A stretch of 64,000 bases of DNA from Phycisphaerales bacterium UBA5793 (GCA_002418285.1 DIDT01000066.1:158215-222214); one strand, 5' to 3'. Positions 11,491 to 19,734 are shown, numbered from the stretch's first letter. Numbers and translations: made by a program. The notes: generated by a model from the letters alone, not told the origin.

Positions 11491-11518
11491 TTGGTGCGGA
11501 CGCCGAAGGCGTTACACT
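11491..11518 (+). promoter_or_regulatory. Putative promoter of the prepilin-like gene
   Basis: TTGGTG (11491-11496), 16 bp, TACACT (11513-11518). Transcription would begin at or within a base or two of the ATG at 11525, implying a leaderless mRNA. A run of ten A residues lies about 45 bp further upstream. Sequence-based only. Confidence 0.4.
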
Positions 11519-11524
11519 CCTTGT

Positions 11525-12229
11525 ATGCCTACACCTCATCAAAAGCCGCGGCGTCATGGGACTTCACTCATCGAACTGCTGATCGTGGTAGGCATTATGA
11601 TTGCCTTGATTGCCATTGTCGGAAGCGCCATCACGGGCACCAGCGGACCGGGCGGATCAGGCAGTCCCGGTGGGACCGAAGGCGTCAAAGACCGCATGGA
11701 GCGGCAAATCCAGCAGATCGATCTGCACAATGTCTACGTTGGCTTCTTCGCCTTCGGCTCCGACCACAATGGCAACTACCCGTCAACAAAAAACAGCAGC
11801 GGAACGATGTCGTCGGACACGACGCACGAAGTCTTCGCCACCCTGATCGACTACGGCTCCATTGTACCCCAGCAGCTCGTCAGCCCAAATGAGATGGATG
11901 TCGACAGCATTCACGTTGGTTCGCCGGACTCCTTTAGCGCCAACAACACGAGCTACGCGCTGGAAGACTACGACGCTGACAACTGGCTTCGCTACCGGCA
12001 CTGGAACGACTCAGCCGGCTACCAGTACGTCCTCATGTCCGACCGGTGGTACGATGATCGCGTCGTACCCGACTACCACTCCGTCAATGGCGACTGGTGG
12101 CACGTCCTCATGGGCGACGGCTCGACCAAGATCGCCCGCAACTCGCCAAACAAGCCCGATACGGCCGATGATCTGTTTCGTCGTGATTCTTCATTCGGTG
12201 AATACGACGCACTCATGGTGCATGATTGA
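11525..12229 (+). CDS. Prepilin-type protein with N-terminal cleavage/methylation signal
   Basis: 234-aa exported pilin-like protein. A basic leader ends at G12, and processing before T13 would leave TSLIELLIVVGIMIALIAI with the conserved Glu at +5, the standard type IV prepilin/pseudopilin signal. The rest is an extracytoplasmic domain rich in Asn, Asp and Tyr that ends with WHVLMGDGST, resembling the H-X9-DG end of planctomycete prepilin-like proteins (DUF1559 group). No pilus assembly or secretion genes are nearby, so it is probably an orphan that uses machinery encoded elsewhere. No Shine-Dalgarno is visible. Confidence 0.8.
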   Translation: MPTPHQKPRRHGTSLIELLIVVGIMIALIAIVGSAITGTSGPGGSGSPGGTEGVKDRMERQIQQIDLHNVYVGFFAFGSDHNGNYPSTKNSSGTMSSDTTHEVFATLIDYGSIVPQQLVSPNEMDVDSIHVGSPDSFSANNTSYALEDYDADNWLRYRHWNDSAGYQYVLMSDRWYDDRVVPDYHSVNGDWWHVLMGDGSTKIARNSPNKPDTADDLFRRDSSFGEYDALMVHD

Positions 12230-12349
12230 ATCCGCCGTAAGTCCCTGGGATCGGCGTCTTCCGCGCCATTGATTGTGTACAAATCAATTCGTCACTGCCG
12301 ATGAGTTCATTCAAGCGGCCGGATTGGCTGCAGATGAGGGATGATTCGA

Positions 12350-12976
12350 ATGCCCACGTTGACAGAGTCCCAGATCGACAGCCCCGTGGACGTCGGTTCG
12401 CTAGATGGGGAATCGCTCGACCTGTCGGAGACGGCCAAGGTGGATGACATGCTTGCGGCGAGGGTCGAAGCGGTTCTGCTCACCTCGGATAAGCCCCTCT
12501 CGCTGCGACGAATCGCCGAGGCGATAGTGGCCGCAGACGGAACAAACACACAAGAATCCTCCGTGGAAGAGGCCGTGGCCCGGCTCAACGAACAGTACGA
12601 CCAGAGCGGCCGATCGTTTCGCATTGAGCGCGTTGCCGGTGGACTGCGAATGATGACTCGGCCGGAGTTCGGCACGCTGGTTTCGGCATCGATGAAGGCG
12701 CGGGATGCCGGGCGTCTCAGCCAGGCCGGCCTCGAAACACTTGCCATCGTCGCCTACCGCCAACCCATTACCCGCGCGGATATCGAAGCGATTCGCGGTG
12801 TGGCGTGTGGGGACGTCCTCCGAGGCCTGCTCGAGCGGCGCCTCATCAAGATCGTCGGTCGGGCTGAAGAACTCGGTCGCCCGATGCTCTACGGCACCGG
12901 TCGCGAGTTCCTCGAGGCCTTCGGGTTGGCTTCGCTCAAGGATCTGCCCAACTCGCGCGAACTTCGCCAGCCCTAG
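12350..12976 (+). CDS. scpB: SMC-Scp complex subunit ScpB
   Basis: 208-aa winged-helix kleisin-interacting protein that, with ScpA and SMC, organises and segregates the chromosome. Two winged-helix domains are visible: RVEAVLLTSDKPLSLRRIAE and the highly conserved SQAGLETLAIVAYRQPITRA followed by RGV...LLERRLIKIVGRAEELGRPMLYGT. ATG at 12350 was preferred over ATG at 12341 because GAGGG is 9 bp from the former and touches the latter. ScpA, its usual neighbour, is not in the window. The first 30 residues are an acidic extension. Confidence 0.93.
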   Translation: MPTLTESQIDSPVDVGSLDGESLDLSETAKVDDMLAARVEAVLLTSDKPLSLRRIAEAIVAADGTNTQESSVEEAVARLNEQYDQSGRSFRIERVAGGLRMMTRPEFGTLVSASMKARDAGRLSQAGLETLAIVAYRQPITRADIEAIRGVACGDVLRGLLERRLIKIVGRAEELGRPMLYGTGREFLEAFGLASLKDLPNSRELRQP

Positions 12977-12985
12977 GCGTCCGGC

Positions 12986-13002
12986 CTCGGATGCACTCCG
13001 AG
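12986..13002 (+). terminator. Hairpin after scpB
   Basis: CTCGGA-TGCAC-TCCGAG forms a 6-bp stem 9 bp after the scpB stop. There is no T tract, so it may only slow transcription or protect the 3' end. Confidence 0.25.
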
Positions 13003-13082
13003 CGGCGCCGGGGACCTGAATGGGCGATTGAGGCCCCTACACTTCGGATTGCACCGACCCGTCAGGAGGCCCGCATCGTCCG

Positions 13083-14570
13083 ATGCCCAAAGCCACGACC
13101 GCCAGAACCGTCATCCGCGGCGGAACGATCCATACCGCCACTCATTCGTTTCGAAGCGACATCGCCATCGTCGATGAAAAGATCGATGCCGTCGGCGTGG
13201 CCCTGCCCGTCGATCCCCAGACCCGAGTCATCGAGGCGGGGGGGATGGATATCCTGCCGGGGTGCATTGACGTTCACGTCCACCTCGCACTGCCATTCTG
13301 TGGCACCGTTTCCTGTGATGACTTTGAGTCCGGAAGCGTGGCGGCTGCCAGCGGCTGCGTGACGACTGTCATCGACTTCGCCATTCCAGGCGACAAACAG
13401 TCCCTGCTCGAAGCCCACGAAACCTGGCGGGCCAAAGCCGATGGCATCTCCGGAGTCGACTACACCTGGCACATGGCACTGACCGGCCGCCGCCACATCG
13501 CGGAAATCCCGGCCATGGTCGACTTGGGTCTTCCCACCTTCAAAGAGTTCATGATCTATGAATCGGAAGGCTGGAACAGCGATGACGCGATGATGTACGC
13601 CACCCTTCAGGAGGTGCGCGAGCACGGCGGGATGCTGCTCGTCCACGCCGAGTCCAGCCGGGTGCTCGACCTGCTCATCGAACGGCACCACACGCCAGCG
13701 CAGATGCGAAAGTTCGGCGCCCTGCTCCATCCAATGACCCGTCCCAATTTCGTGGAGGCGGAAGCGATCGAACGGGCAATCCACTGGGCCAGCGTTACCG
13801 GCGGCACACTTTACATTGTCCATATGTCCACCGCCGAAGGCGTCGAACTCGTCCGCAGGGCTCGCAGGCGAGGCATTTCCGTCTGGGCGGAAACGTGTAC
13901 GCAGTATCTCACGCTGGATGACAGTGTCTTTGAACGTGAAGATGGCCACTTGTTCGCCTGCTGCCCACAAGTAAAGAAACAGCGCGACATCGACCGACTC
14001 TGGCAAGCGCTGGCGCGAGGCGGCGATGATGTCTGCATCATCTCAACGGATACCTGCAGTTTCACCCGCGAGCAGAAAGGCATGTGGTGGGTGGACGCCG
14101 AAGCGAAGCGCCGAAAGAAAGAGGGCGAAGAAGATGCCCAGGCCAGTCAGCGCGAAGGCTATGGCGACTGGACCAGAATACCGATGGGTCTGCCCGGTCT
14201 CGAAACGATGGTGCCGCTTGTCTATTCGCTGGGTGTCAAGCCCGGGCGCATCTCACTGAATCGACTCGTCGAATTGTGCAGCACAAACCCGGCGCGAATG
14301 ATGGGAATGGGAAATCGTAAGGGTCACATCGCTCCAGGATTCGACGCCGACATCGCCATCATTGATCCGAGCCGCACGAAGGAGATCGACTGGAAACAGA
14401 TGCGCAGCCGCTGCGATTGGTCGCCCTACGAAGGCATGAAACTCGGCGGATTCGCCCGGACCACGCTGCTGCGCGGCACGGTGATCGTCGACGGATACAA
14501 GTACGTCGGCAAGAAGGGCCAGGGGCGGTTCATCGAACGTCATGGCCCCGGCTCGCTCATGCCCGTATGA
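13083..14570 (+). CDS. Dihydropyrimidinase / D-hydantoinase family amidohydrolase
   Basis: 495-aa cyclic amidohydrolase that opens dihydropyrimidine rings in the second step of reductive pyrimidine breakdown. The two-metal site is complete: H65 and H67 (DVHVHL), the carbamylatable K154 (PTFKEFMIY), H188 (LLVHAES), H247 (IVHMST) and D323. The usual GTDHCPF around the Asp reads STDTCSF, so the His two residues after it is Thr. AGGAGG lies about 15 bp before the ATG and a TACACT box lies 45 bp upstream. A PreA-like dehydrogenase for the first step is encoded at 38 kb. It sits directly upstream of map, where secY-adk are found in many bacteria. Confidence 0.9.
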   Translation: MPKATTARTVIRGGTIHTATHSFRSDIAIVDEKIDAVGVALPVDPQTRVIEAGGMDILPGCIDVHVHLALPFCGTVSCDDFESGSVAAASGCVTTVIDFAIPGDKQSLLEAHETWRAKADGISGVDYTWHMALTGRRHIAEIPAMVDLGLPTFKEFMIYESEGWNSDDAMMYATLQEVREHGGMLLVHAESSRVLDLLIERHHTPAQMRKFGALLHPMTRPNFVEAEAIERAIHWASVTGGTLYIVHMSTAEGVELVRRARRRGISVWAETCTQYLTLDDSVFEREDGHLFACCPQVKKQRDIDRLWQALARGGDDVCIISTDTCSFTREQKGMWWVDAEAKRRKKEGEEDAQASQREGYGDWTRIPMGLPGLETMVPLVYSLGVKPGRISLNRLVELCSTNPARMMGMGNRKGHIAPGFDADIAIIDPSRTKEIDWKQMRSRCDWSPYEGMKLGGFARTTLLRGTVIVDGYKYVGKKGQGRFIERHGPGSLMPV

Positions 14571-14580
14571 ACAAAACGGC

Positions 14581-15372
14581 ATGAAACAGAACCGCGACAC
14601 CATCATCCTCAAGAGCAGTGCCGAGATCGAGCGCATGCGCGCCGCCGGTCGCGTGGTTGCTGCAACGCTCGAAGCGTGCGCGAAAGCATGCGTCCCAGGC
14701 GTCACAACTCGGCAGCTCGACGATATCGCCTACGAGACCTTTACCGCACTGGGAGCGACGGGACTCTTCTACGGCTATCCAGACTACCAGCCGGGCAACG
14801 GCTACCCCAGACACACCTGTATCTCCGTCAATGAGGAAATAGTCCACGGCATCCCGGGTGATCGAATCATCCGTGAGGGCGATCTCGTCTCCGTCGATTG
14901 CGGCGTCAAACTCGATGGCTGGTGTGGCGACAGCGCCCGCTCCATTCTCGTCGGGGCCGTTGTGCCCGAGACCCGCCGCCTCGTCGAGGCCACCAAACGC
15001 ACGCTCGATGATGCCATTCTCGCCTTGCGGCCCGGAAGGCGCTGGAGCGAAATCGGCGGCCTGATGCAGGACTATGCCGAATCCGAGGGGCTTGGGATCA
15101 TTCGTGAGTATGTCGGGCATGGCATCGGTCGCGCCATGCACGAGGCACCCAAAGTGCCGAATTACCGCGTCAAACCAGGAAGCCCCGAGGACTTCCTCCT
15201 CCGCCCCGGCCTGGTCATTGCGATTGAGCCCATGCTCACGCTGGGCAAGGGCCAGACCGTCACGCTCCGCGATGGGTGGACCGTGGTCACCCGCGATCGT
15301 CAGCCCGCCGCTCACCAGGAGCACACCGTCGCGATTACCGCCGACGGAGCGGATATCCTGACACTGCCCTGA
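14581..15372 (+). CDS. map: Methionine aminopeptidase, type I
   Basis: 263-aa cytoplasmic metallopeptidase that removes the initiator Met. The five metal ligands are visible in order: Asp in VSVDCGV, Asp in WCGDSA, His in YVGHGIGRAMHE, Glu in IAIEPM, and Glu in QEHTVAI; the substrate-site His lies in RHTCISVNEEIVHG. Length and order are those of type Ia enzymes without the N-terminal zinc extension. ATG 14581 begins KQNRDTIILKS, the family N-terminus, 10 bp after the dihydropyrimidinase stop, so the two are probably cotranscribed. It heads the ribosomal alpha-operon remnant. Confidence 0.95.
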   Translation: MKQNRDTIILKSSAEIERMRAAGRVVAATLEACAKACVPGVTTRQLDDIAYETFTALGATGLFYGYPDYQPGNGYPRHTCISVNEEIVHGIPGDRIIREGDLVSVDCGVKLDGWCGDSARSILVGAVVPETRRLVEATKRTLDDAILALRPGRRWSEIGGLMQDYAESEGLGIIREYVGHGIGRAMHEAPKVPNYRVKPGSPEDFLLRPGLVIAIEPMLTLGKGQTVTLRDGWTVVTRDRQPAAHQEHTVAITADGADILTLP

Positions 15373-15501
15373 CGCACCCCAAGCCGCTGAGAATCAAGGG
15401 TTTTGGCCCGGCTGGTCCCGATGAACGGGGATGGGCTACAATCGCGTTCCGAATTTTGAGGATTGGCAAAGTGGGAAGTCCCACCTTGCCGCGGAGTACG
15501 T

Positions 15502-15717
15502 ATGGCGAAAGATGAAAAAATAGTTCTCCAGGCTGAGGTGGTTGACGCGATGCCGAACGCGATGTTCAAGGTTCGGCTCGAAAACGGCCACGAGATCCTC
15601 GCCTACGTCTCCGGAAAGATGCGCAAGTTCTTTATTCGCATTCTGCCCGGTGACCAGGTGTCGGTCGAACTCAGCCCCTACGACCTCACGCGGGGACGCA
15701 TCACTTACCGCTACTGA
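15502..15717 (+). CDS. infA: Translation initiation factor IF-1
   Basis: 71-aa OB-fold protein that binds the ribosomal A site during initiation. The sequence is canonical: AKDEKIVLQAEVVDAMPNAM, FKVRLENGHEILAYVSGKMR, and PGDQVSVELSPYDLTRGRI. The start ATG gives MAKDEK as in most IF-1 proteins. A TACAAT box at 15437-15442 could serve as -10 for infA with a leader of about 55 nt. It lies between map and rpmJ, the classical position in the spc/alpha operon. Confidence 0.97.
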   Translation: MAKDEKIVLQAEVVDAMPNAMFKVRLENGHEILAYVSGKMRKFFIRILPGDQVSVELSPYDLTRGRITYRY

Positions 15718-15812
15718 GGATCAGATTCAGATCGGCTTGGCCTCCGCGGGGACAAGGCTATCATTGAGTTCGCGAAACGACCGGCGAAATGCCGGGCTGA
15801 AGGGATTGTGTC

Positions 15813-15929
15813 ATGAAAGTCAAATCGAGTGTCAAGCGCCGCACGCTGGACTGCCAGATCGTACGCCGCCGCGGCAAGCTGTATGTGATCAACAAGAAGA
15901 ACCCGCGGATGAAGCAGCGCCAGGGTTGA
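15813..15929 (+). CDS. rpmJ: 50S ribosomal protein L36 (zinc-free type)
   Basis: 38-aa L36 starting MKVKSSVKRR and ending KKNPRMKQRQG. Typical L36 has a C-x2-C...C...H zinc site; here only one Cys (in LDCQIV) remains and the other ligands are replaced, so this is the C-minus, zinc-independent form. It lies between infA and rpsM, the conserved position. TATCATT about 54 bp upstream (15759) may be a promoter element or chance. Confidence 0.93.
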   Translation: MKVKSSVKRRTLDCQIVRRRGKLYVINKKNPRMKQRQG

Positions 15930-15979
15930 GGTAGCCGAGTTCGCTCCGCCGGATGGCGGAGATCGTTGAGGAATGTGAC

Positions 15980-16357
15980 ATGCCACGTATCGCTGGTGTT
16001 GATATCCCGGACAACAAGCCGATCCGCTACGCGCTTCGGTACATCTATGGCATCGGCCCCAAGTTCGCCGACGACATCCTCGCGGAGGCGACCATTGACC
16101 CGACCAAGCGGGCCAAGGATCTGTCCGGCGAAGAGGCCAGCCGCATCAACAGCATCATCGACTCGAGTTACCTCGTCGAAGGCACGCTGCGTCGCCAGGT
16201 GTCGCAGAATATTCAGCGTCTGCGCGACATTCGCTGCTATCGCGGCGAGCGCCACCGTCGTGGCCTGCCCGTTCGCGGCCAGCGCACGCGCACCAACGCC
16301 CGCACCCGCAAGGGGCGCAAGAAGACTGTCGCAGGAAAGAAGAGCATCAAGGCCTAA
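15980..16357 (+). CDS. rpsM: 30S ribosomal protein S13
   Basis: 125-aa head protein of the small subunit contacting the P-site tRNA and L5. Begins MPRIAGVDIPDNKPI, contains the helix-two-turn-helix IYGIGPKFADDIL, and ends in the basic tail GLPVRGQRTRTNARTRKG. GAGGA lies 7-8 bp before the ATG, which excludes the longer frame. It is followed by a 123-bp spacer with strong inverted repeats before rpsK, longer than usual in this operon. Confidence 0.97.
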   Translation: MPRIAGVDIPDNKPIRYALRYIYGIGPKFADDILAEATIDPTKRAKDLSGEEASRINSIIDSSYLVEGTLRRQVSQNIQRLRDIRCYRGERHRRGLPVRGQRTRTNARTRKGRKKTVAGKKSIKA

Positions 16358-16382
16358 AACGCCTTGTGACAACAACTCAAAC

Positions 16383-16456
16383 GCGCTCCGATCCCCTCAC
16401 GGCCGAGGCCGGAGCGCATCAGCCAGTTGCCTGCCGCCACGCGCGGAAAAGGCAAC
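16383..16456 (+). promoter_or_regulatory. Two-hairpin structured leader upstream of rpsK
   Basis: GCGCTCCG (16383-16390) pairs with CGGAGCGC (16410-16417), with an inner CCTC/GAGG helix; a second stem pairs GTTGCC (16426-16431) with GGCAAC (16451-16456). Together they fill most of the rpsM-rpsK spacer. They may be an autogenous r-protein control site or an RNA processing site; function is inferred from structure potential only. Confidence 0.35.
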
Positions 16457-16480
16457 GCCAGGAACTGAAAGGGCTCATCC

Positions 16481-16858
16481 ATGGCCAAGAAGACCGCCAA
16501 GGTCCGCAAGAACGTCATCCGGGGCATCGCGCATATCCGCGCGACGTTCAACAACACCCAGATCACGATCACCGATGTCAACGGCGAAACCATCGCCTGG
16601 GACTCGGCCGGCACGGTCGGCTTTAAGGGCGCTCGCAAGAGCACGCCCTTCGCCGCGACCCGCGCTGCTGAATCAGCGGCCTCGAAGGCCCGCAAAGTCG
16701 GCATGAAGGAAATCGAAATCCGCGTCAAAGGACCGGGCGGCGGACGCGAGTCGGCCGTCACCGCCCTCTCGCACTCCGGACTGAAAGTAACGGCGATCGA
16801 GGATCACACGCCGGTGCCGCACAACGGCTGCCGCCCGCCCAAGAAGCGCCGCGTCTAA
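16481..16858 (+). CDS. rpsK: 30S ribosomal protein S11
   Basis: 125-aa platform protein of the small subunit. Canonical motifs: HIRATFNNTQITITD, GFKGARKSTPFAA, RVKGPGGGRESAV and the C-terminal IEDHTPVPHNGCRPPKKRRV. Starts MAKKTAKVRK. In most bacteria rpsD follows; here a 155-bp spacer and then rpoA follow. Confidence 0.97.
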   Translation: MAKKTAKVRKNVIRGIAHIRATFNNTQITITDVNGETIAWDSAGTVGFKGARKSTPFAATRAAESAASKARKVGMKEIEIRVKGPGGGRESAVTALSHSGLKVTAIEDHTPVPHNGCRPPKKRRV

Positions 16859-17013
16859 TTCTTCGCTCGCCGCGGCCCAACAGCCCCGACGAGCCCTTGC
16901 ATCTGATTGTCTGCTCCGCCGGTCTTAGCAGGAGCTTCACTTCGGGCAGAGGTGAATGTCTCCGATCAGCCGACGGATTCCCTACAACGGGATCTGCCCA
17001 AGGAACGAAGATC

Positions 17014-18036
17014 ATGAGCACCAGACGTGTACGTTGGAGAGGGCTTGAACTGCCCGGTCGTGTGATCCAGGACGCCGCGATGGCCAGTCCCACGTTCGGC
17101 CGTTTCTCTGTCGAACCATTCGAGCGCGGATTCGGCACCACCGTCGGCAACAGCCTGCGCCGCATCCTGCTCTCGAGCATCGAGGGATCGGCAGTCAGCA
17201 GCGTAAAGATCGTCGGAGCCGAGCACGAGTTCTCGACACTCAAGGGGGTCCTCGAGGATGTCACCGACATCATCCTCAACGTGAAGAACCTCGTCGTCGA
17301 ACTCGAAGGCGACGAGCCCAAGACGATGAGCCTCGCGGCCACTGGCCCGGGCGAAGTCACCGCCGACCTCATCGAGGCCGATGCGGCGATCACCATCCAC
17401 AACAAGAACCTCGTCATCGCGACCCTCACCGAAGAAGTTGATTTCGAAATGCACTTCGTCGTCTCCAAGGGACGCGGCTACGTCCCCGCCGCCGAGCAGT
17501 ATGAGGCGATGGAGGAACAGGAGATCGGCGTCATCCCCCTCGACGCGATCTACTCGCCCGTCCGCCGCGTGCGATACAAGGTCGAAGACACCCGTGTCGG
17601 CCAAAAGACCAACTACGACAAACTCGTCATCGAAGTCTGGACGAACGGCACGGTGGGTCCGGAGACGTCGCTCGTCGAAGCGGCCAAGATCCTCCGCAAG
17701 CACCTCAACCCCTTCGTGCAGTACAACGAGATCGGCACGATCCGCGTTTCGCCTGAAGCGTCGGCAGCTGCAGGTGTTGAAGAAAAACTGCTCCGCAAGC
17801 TGCGCATGCCCATCAACGAACTCGACCTCTCCGTTCGCGCAAGCAACTGCCTCGAGGCGGCCCGCATTCGCACGGTGGCGGAATTGATCAGCAAGGGCGA
17901 AAGCGACCTGCTCAAGGTGCGGTCCTTCGGCAAGACCTCGCTGCGTGAAGTGAAGAAGAAGCTCGAAGAAATGGAACTTTCCCTCGGAGCCGAACTGCCC
18001 GAGGGCTTTGACCTTGAAACGATGAGCGTGCGCTAA
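17014..18036 (+). CDS. rpoA: DNA-directed RNA polymerase subunit alpha
   Basis: 340-aa alpha subunit that nucleates RNA polymerase assembly and contacts activators and UP elements. N-terminal assembly domain: FGRFSVEPFERGFGTTVGNSLRRILLSSIEG; C-terminal domain: IDELDLSVRAxNCL-type sequence (INELDLSVRASNCLEAA) with helix-hairpin-helix VRSFGKTSLREVKKKL. ATG 17014 follows AAGGAACGAAGATC. The first 20 residues (TRRVRWRGLELPGR) are an extension before the conserved core. The 155-bp upstream spacer contains short stems (CTGCT/AGCAG, TTCAC/GTGAA) and no gene. Confidence 0.97.
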   Translation: MSTRRVRWRGLELPGRVIQDAAMASPTFGRFSVEPFERGFGTTVGNSLRRILLSSIEGSAVSSVKIVGAEHEFSTLKGVLEDVTDIILNVKNLVVELEGDEPKTMSLAATGPGEVTADLIEADAAITIHNKNLVIATLTEEVDFEMHFVVSKGRGYVPAAEQYEAMEEQEIGVIPLDAIYSPVRRVRYKVEDTRVGQKTNYDKLVIEVWTNGTVGPETSLVEAAKILRKHLNPFVQYNEIGTIRVSPEASAAAGVEEKLLRKLRMPINELDLSVRASNCLEAARIRTVAELISKGESDLLKVRSFGKTSLREVKKKLEEMELSLGAELPEGFDLETMSVR

Positions 18037-18072
18037 ATGGCGCCACGCCTCTTGACGAAGGAGTGACCGGTC

Positions 18073-18618
18073 ATGCGTCACCGTATGTATGGAAGAAAGT
18101 TCTCGATGGACACGGAACATCGCCGCGCGATGTTCCGCAATCTGGCGGCCGGCTTCTTTGAGCACGGGCAGATCACCACGACCCTGCCCAAGGCCAAGGC
18201 CGTGCAACCCTTCGTCGAGAAGATCATCACGCTCGCCAAGCGCGGCGACCTGCACGCCCGACGGCGCACCATCCAACTGCTTCGCGATCGCATCATGTGC
18301 GATGACGAAAGCAAGATCGAGCGCGACCGCTACGGCGAAGTGAGCAAGGGGCCCAAGCTGGTCCGGCACATCTTCGAAAACGTCGGGCCGCGCTACGCCG
18401 ATCGCCAGGGTGGCTACACCCGCATCATCAAACTCGCCAAGAACCGCATCGGCGACGGGTCTCAGCTCGTCATGCTGCAACTGGTGGGCGATGAGCAGGG
18501 CCCGGAAATCGGCGGTCGCCGCTCCCCGCGTCGCGCGGCAAAGCAGCGCCGTCGCGACTTTGCCGGAAAGGTGCAGGCGAAAGCGCCCGCCGAACCAGCG
18601 GCTGCCACCGAAGGTTGA
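18073..18618 (+). CDS. rplQ: 50S ribosomal protein L17
   Basis: 181-aa large-subunit protein near the exit tunnel. The conserved core is MRHRMYGRKFSMDTEHRRAM followed by RNLA..FF.HGQITTTLPKAKAV and GGYTRIIKL..NRIGDGSQLVMLQLV. A C-terminal extension (about 150-181), rich in Arg, Ala, Pro and Lys, goes beyond the ~120-aa core found in many bacteria and is probably rRNA-binding or disordered. It ends the alpha-operon; a strong hairpin follows. Confidence 0.97.
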   Translation: MRHRMYGRKFSMDTEHRRAMFRNLAAGFFEHGQITTTLPKAKAVQPFVEKIITLAKRGDLHARRRTIQLLRDRIMCDDESKIERDRYGEVSKGPKLVRHIFENVGPRYADRQGGYTRIIKLAKNRIGDGSQLVMLQLVGDEQGPEIGGRRSPRRAAKQRRRDFAGKVQAKAPAEPAAATEG

Positions 18619-18688
18619 TCGCACCAGTCGTTGGCTAGCACCGACGATGCGTCGCCGTTGAACAACTGGGATCATTCGCAATCCGTGT

Positions 18689-18715
18689 CGGGCGGCGTCT
18701 TCACGACGCCGCCCG
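18689..18715 (+). terminator. Strong hairpin between rplQ and pheS
   Basis: CGGGCGGCGTC-TTCAC-GACGCCGCCCG is a perfect 11-bp stem with a 5-nt loop. It is followed by CTTGCTTATA, only mildly T-rich. It can end the rplQ transcript or act in a longer transcript entering pheS; the pheS promoter-like elements overlap it. Confidence 0.55.
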
Positions 18716-18727
18716 CTTGCTTATACT
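18700..18727 (+). promoter_or_regulatory. Putative promoter of pheS overlapping the hairpin
   Basis: TTCACG (18700-18705, in the hairpin loop) and TATACT (18722-18727) are spaced by 16 bp. TATACT ends 8 bp before the pheS ATG, again implying a leaderless transcript. Sequence-based only. Confidence 0.35.
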
Positions 18728-18735
18728 CCCCTCCC

Positions 18736-19734
18736 ATGAGCGCCTTCCTCGACGAACTCAACGCCACTGAATCGCAGGCCCTCGCCGCACTGCGCGAGGT
18801 GGGCGATCCCGCTGCACTCGAGCAGTGGCGCCTCGCCTGGATCGGCCCCAAGGGTCGTCTCAAGGGCCTGCTTGGCTCGATGAAGGACGTCGCTCCTGCT
18901 GATCGCCCGGCCGTCGGCAAGCGCATGAATGAGGTCAAGATCGCCCTCGAGGGTGCGTTCGAAGCCAGCAAGTCATCGATCGGAACTGCCAGGCCCAAGG
19001 CCACCGGGCCGATGCTCGACGTGACCGAGCCGGGCCTCGACCTAACGATCGGTCGCAAACACGTCCTCACTCGCACCATCGATGAACTCATCGAGATCTA
19101 CGCACGCATGGGTTTCACCGTCGCAACCGGACCTGAAGTCGAGGATGAGTATCACAACTTCACGGCTCTGAACATCCCCGCCGACCATCCGGCCCGCGAT
19201 CCGCTTGACAACTTCTTCATCGACGGCAAACACTTACTGCGCACTCAGACGAGCACCGTGCAGATCCGCGCGATGGAGAATACGAAACCCCCGCTGCGCA
19301 TCGTCTCCTGCGGCCGCGTGTATCGCCCCGACGAAGTCGACGCGACGCATTCGTTCATGTTCCATCAGATCGAAGGGCTCTACGTCGACAAAAACGTGTC
19401 GATGGTCGATCTCAAGACCACGCTGCTCCAGTTCGCGCACGCCTACTTCGGCGCCGAGGCGGAAGTGAAACTCGTGCCGTCCTTCTTCCCCTTCACCGAG
19501 CCCAGCGCTGAGATGCACATCAAGATGAATGTGCGCGGCCAGTGGCGCTGGGTCGAACTGGGCGGCTGCGGCATGGTCGATCCCAACGTATTCAAAGCCG
19601 TCGGCTATGACCCCGAAGTGTGGTCCGGCTTCGCCTTCGGCCTGGGCATCGAGCGCATCGCCATGCGCAAGTACGGCATCCCTGACATCCGCTGGCTGTA
19701 TGAAAACGATTTGCGCTTCCTGACGAGTGTGTGA
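18736..19734 (+). CDS. pheS: Phenylalanine--tRNA ligase alpha subunit
   Basis: 332-aa class II synthetase subunit; with PheT it charges tRNA-Phe. A short N-terminal coiled-coil domain (about 1-85, with WIGPKGRLKGLLGSMKDV) is followed by the catalytic core: motif 1 region GFTVATGPEVEDEYHNF, motif 2 CGRVYRPDEVDATHSFMFHQIEG, and motif 3 GFAFGLGIERIAMRKYGI. The family end DIRWLYENDLRFLTSV is complete. ATG 18736 gives the usual N-terminus; no Shine-Dalgarno precedes it. pheT, usually adjacent, is absent: the next gene is on the other strand. Confidence 0.96.
   Translation: MSAFLDELNATESQALAALREVGDPAALEQWRLAWIGPKGRLKGLLGSMKDVAPADRPAVGKRMNEVKIALEGAFEASKSSIGTARPKATGPMLDVTEPGLDLTIGRKHVLTRTIDELIEIYARMGFTVATGPEVEDEYHNFTALNIPADHPARDPLDNFFIDGKHLLRTQTSTVQIRAMENTKPPLRIVSCGRVYRPDEVDATHSFMFHQIEGLYVDKNVSMVDLKTTLLQFAHAYFGAEAEVKLVPSFFPFTEPSAEMHIKMNVRGQWRWVELGGCGMVDPNVFKAVGYDPEVWSGFAFGLGIERIAMRKYGIPDIRWLYENDLRFLTSV

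Noticed and set aside
16966..18681. 571-aa minus-strand frame opposite rpoA-rplQ
   Set aside because: Mirror of biased codon use in rpoA and rplQ; rich in repeated Leu/Asp/His without any family match.
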